Notes under the pieces: generated by a model | The model's input: the letters and a program-made list of their open reading frames with translations, nothing else | Told to the model about the DNA's origin: nothing | The model's database searches: none | Made by a program: the position numbers and the translations under genes | Shown here: positions 61,183 through 64,000 of the stretch, in pieces | Layout of the letters: each line of letters opens with the position of its first letter | Numbering within the stretch: position 1 is the first letter of the stretch | Assembly (NCBI GenBank): GCA_031367895.1 | Contig: JANLQP010000093.1 | Span: forward strand, 16,702 to 80,701 | DNA: 64,000 nt | Direction of reading: 5' to 3' | DNA from: Ga0077555 sp031367895 | Lineage (GTDB): Bacteria > Pseudomonadota > Alphaproteobacteria > Rhizobiales > Hyphomicrobiaceae

Positions 61183-61272
61183 GGCTGACGCGGTCGCTTG
61201 CCCCCTCTCCCCCGACCGGCCGTCCGACGGCTGTATGGCCCGCCTGGGAAACCATGACGGTGACGGGGGCAA

Positions 61273-62490
61273 TCATAGGGGGGAAGCGACAGCGGGCATC
61301 GACGGCGCCTGCAGCGCATGTCGCGCTCCGCGAGATGAGTAGCGGGATTCCGCGGTTTCTGCAACCAGCTGATCGACCACGCCCACCAATGCGTCGGCTA
61401 ACGAATGGCCTTGCTCTTGGAGACGCTGGCAATGCGCGATCTGACGTTCGGCGCTGGTGCCGCGCAGCAAGATCACCCGCGCATGCTCGACCTCCTCGAC
61501 GCAGTCAAGGTACACCGCATCCTGCCGAATCATCTCGAGCACATCGTCCATCAGCTCACCAAATGACGCGATTCGCCCCTCGATCGGATGGATCATCCCC
61601 AGGTCGATGCCATAACGCTGCGCCCGCCAGCGGTTCTCATTGATAAGGGCGAGCCGGGCGAAAGGTGAACTGCTCCTGCGACTTGCAGTCTTGCTGGAGG
61701 GCGCACGCGTCAGGCAACGGCAAAGGCAGCGGAACAATGCAGCGATGCACAATCCGTCGTCGACCAGCGGGCACACGTCCGTAATCCGCATCTCAAGGGT
61801 GGGAAAGCGAGCTGACGGACGCAGATCCCACCAGATCTTTGTGCCGTCCTCGATGACCCCACTTTTGCAAAGAATGCCGATCGTGCGCTGATAGTCGCGC
61901 CAACTGGTGAACTCCTCGGGGATCCCTTTACGCGGCGTGGAATCATTGATTGCCGTGCGATAGGATTTGAGGCCGGTCGCTTCGCCCTGCCAGAACGGCG
62001 AGGACGTCGACAATGCGAGTAGCATCGGCAAGAATGGACGCAGCTCGTTCATGAGGCGGATCCGCTCGGCGTTGCTCGCGATGCCAACGTGAACGTGCAG
62101 ACCATTGATGATCATACGGCGCCCCAGTCCCTGCAAGTCGTCCGCGAGGCTCTCGTAGCGCGGCGCATCGGTGTGGCATTGCTGGCGCCAGGGTGCGAAT
62201 GGATGGGTCCCGGCAGCCATGGGAGCAAGCCCGTGTTCGGCTGCCAATTTCGCGATGACGCGGCGGGAATGCAGAAGATTGCGCCGAGCTTCCGACGGCG
62301 TGTTACAAATGGGCGTGGCGACCTCGATCTGCGAGCTGATGTATTCCCGGCTGAAGCTCTTGCCAAGCTTTCTCTCGCAGGCAGCGAGCAGCGCACGAGG
62401 GGCCTCGGGGGCTAGATCACGCGTTGCGAGATCGACGAGAAGATATTCCTCCTCGATCCCGAATGAGAATGGCGCGTGTTGGTCAGTCAT
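61273..62490 (-). CDS. YbdK-type carboxylate-amine ligase (glutamate-cysteine ligase family 2)
   Basis: A 405-residue ATP-dependent ligase of the GCS2 family. The N-terminal FSFGIEEEYLLVD supplies the acidic metal ligands; SSQIEVATPIC, AAGTHPFAPW, NGLHVHVGIAS and WWDLRPSARFPTLEMRITD complete the active-site set. E. coli YbdK has weak glutamate-cysteine ligase activity and unknown true substrate. It converges on the SDR gene with a 90-base gap rich in C and G runs. Confidence 0.9.
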   Translation of the reverse strand: MTDQHAPFSFGIEEEYLLVDLATRDLAPEAPRALLAACERKLGKSFSREYISSQIEVATPICNTPSEARRNLLHSRRVIAKLAAEHGLAPMAAGTHPFAPWRQQCHTDAPRYESLADDLQGLGRRMIINGLHVHVGIASNAERIRLMNELRPFLPMLLALSTSSPFWQGEATGLKSYRTAINDSTPRKGIPEEFTSWRDYQRTIGILCKSGVIEDGTKIWWDLRPSARFPTLEMRITDVCPLVDDGLCIAALFRCLCRCLTRAPSSKTASRRSSSPFARLALINENRWRAQRYGIDLGMIHPIEGRIASFGELMDDVLEMIRQDAVYLDCVEEVEHARVILLRGTSAERQIAHCQRLQEQGHSLADALVGVVDQLVAETAESRYSSRGARHALQAPSMPAVASPL

Positions 62491-63054
62491 TGGGAGCCTC
62501 GGCTTATGGGTTCTGTTCCGATGTCGGGCGATATGGCCTTGTGAGCAGGCTCGCCGTTAGAATTGGAAGATCGACGCAGTATCAAAATAGGGCCGTCAGC
62601 GGCTGTATTGCTCAGTCACCCAGCAGCGCGACTGCCCGCCACCACCCTCGTCATGGAAGAGCTTCGGGCGAATTTGCGGGGCGACGGGCAAGACCCGGTC
62701 TTGGTCTTTAACCCGAAAGCAATCACAGGGAGGAAACCGGCCTCGGATCGGGAGGGGAGGGGAGATCCGAGGCCGCCGGACATTGGTTGGTTGTTTAGAC
62801 CGAGGCGCTGCCAGACGGGGGAGACAAGCTGCGCCATCCAATGCGACCAACCGGGAATAAGTCCGGAGAGCCATCGATATAAAAGCGTCAATACATGCAG
62901 CACGCCAGGATCGGAATCTACCTACGAGTGCTACGCCAACGCTTCCGATTTGCCCGATGGCGCAGTCGAGAGGGACCGCGAATTCTGCCCAGACCGGAGC
63001 CTCCGCATGCTTCCGCCTGCTTATCTTCAGGTCGGGCGCGGGCCGGTTCAACAC
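62491..63054. other. Long non-coding gap with a strong hairpin
   Basis: About 560 bases hold no supported gene. A perfect 11-base stem, GGCCTCGGATC (62739-62749) and GATCCGAGGCC (62764-62774), encloses a 14-base purine loop rich in G. The plus-strand frame from 62563 passes through here, but its first 160 codons look like non-coding read-through. The hairpin could be a terminator or repeat remnant. Confidence 0.5.
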
Positions 63055-63168
63055 TCTCGCGACGACGTCGTGGAAAAACTGTACGCCGCAGTCGTAAAGG
63101 CTGCCCGGGCGCCAGACTTCGTCGCCAAGGTGCAGGCTCGCGTGAAGGCAGCCGTCGTCGCCCGGTGA
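63055..63168 (+). pseudogene. C-terminal remnant of a TctC/Bug-type substrate-binding protein
   Basis: The end of an open frame reads SRDDVVEKLYAAVVKAARAP then DFVAKVQARVKAAVVAR before a TGA at 63166. This matches the usual C-terminal helices of TctC/Bug periplasmic receptors (pattern DVVxKLNAAVxKALxxPDFxAKL). No upstream part of such a receptor is recognisable, so this is probably the tail of a gene lost by deletion. The assignment rests on some 36 residues. Confidence 0.4.
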
Positions 63169-63293
63169 GCGACGAGCGACGAGCCGATCAAAGCGCAGTT
63201 AACGTTCAGTTCGAACCTTCAGTGGATCGTAGGTCAGCGTCTGCAGATGGGCCATGCGCAAGACCGGCATGGCGACCCGTTACAGCTCGCCGA

Positions 63294-63851
63294 TCATGCC
63301 GGCAATCCCGGCTCGGTGGCGTGCGCCGGTGCCTCCAGCTCATACGTATTCATATTGTAGGCGAGCACAGCGTAGCAGGCGACGAGGTTGGTCAGGGTCA
63401 TGACGCCCCGCTGGCCGAACTGCGCCGTGGCGGCATCGAACGTGGCTTTGCCCACCTTGCGGTTCTGCAGCAGCTCGCGCGCAAAGTTCACGGCGATCTG
63501 CTCGTCAGGCGCAAGGGTGGTCAGCGCCCGCTTCTCCCTGATATTGTCCACGATCTCATGGCGAACCCCCGCCTTTCTGGCGTCGGCTGCATGCGCGTAC
63601 CAGATGAACGAGCAATTCATCTCCCGGGCGACCGTGAGCATGACCAATTCCTGCAGCTTCTGCGAAAGACTCGCCTCTCGGCGAATATAGGTCCGCAGCG
63701 CTTCAAGCCGTTGCGCCATTTCCGGCATATGCGCCAGGAGGGAATACGGGCCCATGGCAGGCACGCTCCCTCGGCTGGCCACGAAGGCGTCGAAAGCCGC
63801 TTGGTCCTTCGGTGGTACGGCGTCTCTGGTCACGAGCGGAATGCGGGCCAT
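63294..63851 (-). CDS. Carboxymuconolactone decarboxylase / AhpD family protein
   Basis: A 185-residue all-helical protein of the CMD/AhpD family. The core QKLQELVMLTVAREMNCSFIWY continues into AHAADARKAGV, giving the Cys and His of the family's CxxxWxxH-type site; the second Cys of peroxidase members (CxxC) is absent. That points to a decarboxylase-like or unknown role rather than AhpD-type reduction. AAGGAG lies just before the ATG at 63851. The helix MTLTNLVACYAVLAYNMNTYEL is typical of the larger members. Confidence 0.87.
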   Translation of the reverse strand: MARIPLVTRDAVPPKDQAAFDAFVASRGSVPAMGPYSLLAHMPEMAQRLEALRTYIRREASLSQKLQELVMLTVAREMNCSFIWYAHAADARKAGVRHEIVDNIREKRALTTLAPDEQIAVNFARELLQNRKVGKATFDAATAQFGQRGVMTLTNLVACYAVLAYNMNTYELEAPAHATEPGLPA

Positions 63852-64000
63852 CGGGTTCTCCTTGGCATGCTGGAAGATTGACGAGTCCGGCAGTCTGCGT
63901 TGCGGGTGTCCTCATACCGGCGAGCAAAATGTTCGACCTGTCATCGACCAGCCAGGCGCCGGTATCGCTTTTACTTTGCGCCATCCGACTCCCCTGCAGG

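Noticed and set aside
63703..63984. Minus-strand frame beginning at 63984 with GGGGAG upstream
   Set aside because: The ribosome site is good, but most of the frame lies over the start of the well-supported CMD-family gene in another frame, and no family is recognisable. It might be the beginning of a broken gene, but the evidence is too thin.
1..64000. tRNA, rRNA, CRISPR, phage or insertion-sequence genes
   Set aside because: None was recognised on reading: no transposase or integrase motifs, no regularly spaced repeats, no tRNA-like T-loop/anticodon patterns at gene ends. A dedicated tRNA and CRISPR scan could still reveal something missed.

Overview
The window is high-GC, densely coded DNA from the chromosome of an alphaproteobacterium, most likely of the order Hyphomicrobiales (Rhizobiales), near Bradyrhizobium, Rhodopseudomonas or Rhodoplanes. 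The evidence is an aa3-type cytochrome oxidase operon with ctaB and ctaG, an lspA / BamF-like lipoprotein / M16 pair block, a DUF983-surf1-thrC-M16-GNAT-EAL block, an IalB-family protein, and several MmgE/PrpD and tricarballylate-dehydrogenase-like genes. I saw no rRNA, tRNA, CRISPR array, prophage or intact insertion sequence. The genus is an inference.

Layout. 1-3.1 kb: the 5' part of a Tat-exported solute-binding protein, a MATE exporter and the biotin transporter bioY, all on the minus strand. 3.4-12.3 kb (plus): lspA, a BamF-like lipoprotein, an active/inactive pair of M16 peptidases, pgi, mutL, a small membrane protein and a periplasmic DsrE-like protein. 12.3-20.8 kb (minus): DUF983, surf1, thrC, M16 peptidase, GNAT, and a large DISM-PAS-GGDEF-EAL protein, linked by 4-base overlaps. 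20.8-24.5 kb: a GntR regulator and an MmgE/PrpD gene, divergent from an MFS transporter. 24.5-29.1 kb (minus): a three-gene envelope cluster (SEL1 membrane protein, an unrecognised 492-residue protein, a PstS-OmpA protein). 29.4-34 kb: a Rid protein, amtB, a diheme peroxidase-cupredoxin fusion and an IalB-family protein. 34.4-40.1 kb: coxB, coxA, ctaB, an extended ctaF-like gene, ctaG and coxC. 40.3-44.6 kb: a PagL-like lipid A deacylase, a Uma2 protein, a 3-hydroxyisobutyryl-CoA hydrolase and an SbmA/YddA-type ABC exporter. 45-52.7 kb: PrpF, MmgE/PrpD, TcuA-like flavoprotein, MmgE/PrpD, a ParD/ParE-like module with a frameshifted toxin, and a 2-hydroxyacid dehydrogenase. 52.8-64 kb: a Lon-like protease with a stress-protein-like partner, an FAH-family enzyme, two tandem L,D-transpeptidases, mutT, an SDR, a YbdK-type ligase, a TctC-like remnant and a carboxymuconolactone-decarboxylase-family protein.

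How genes fit together. The most informative large-scale feature is that the usual rhizobial cox gene order is split. DUF983, surf1 and the genes that normally follow coxC sit 14 kb away on the opposite strand, and a single inversion with ends near 20.76 kb and 40.15 kb would restore the usual order. The 45-51 kb genes look like a pathway for an unidentified tricarboxylate or related unsaturated acid. Intergenic palindromic repeats occur at 8.0, 20.3, 47.7 and 49.3 kb. No single locus stands out as a clearly new defence or mobile system. The best candidates for undescribed biology are the peroxidase-cupredoxin fusion, the 24.5-29.1 kb envelope cluster, the extended CtaF-like protein and the paired transpeptidases.
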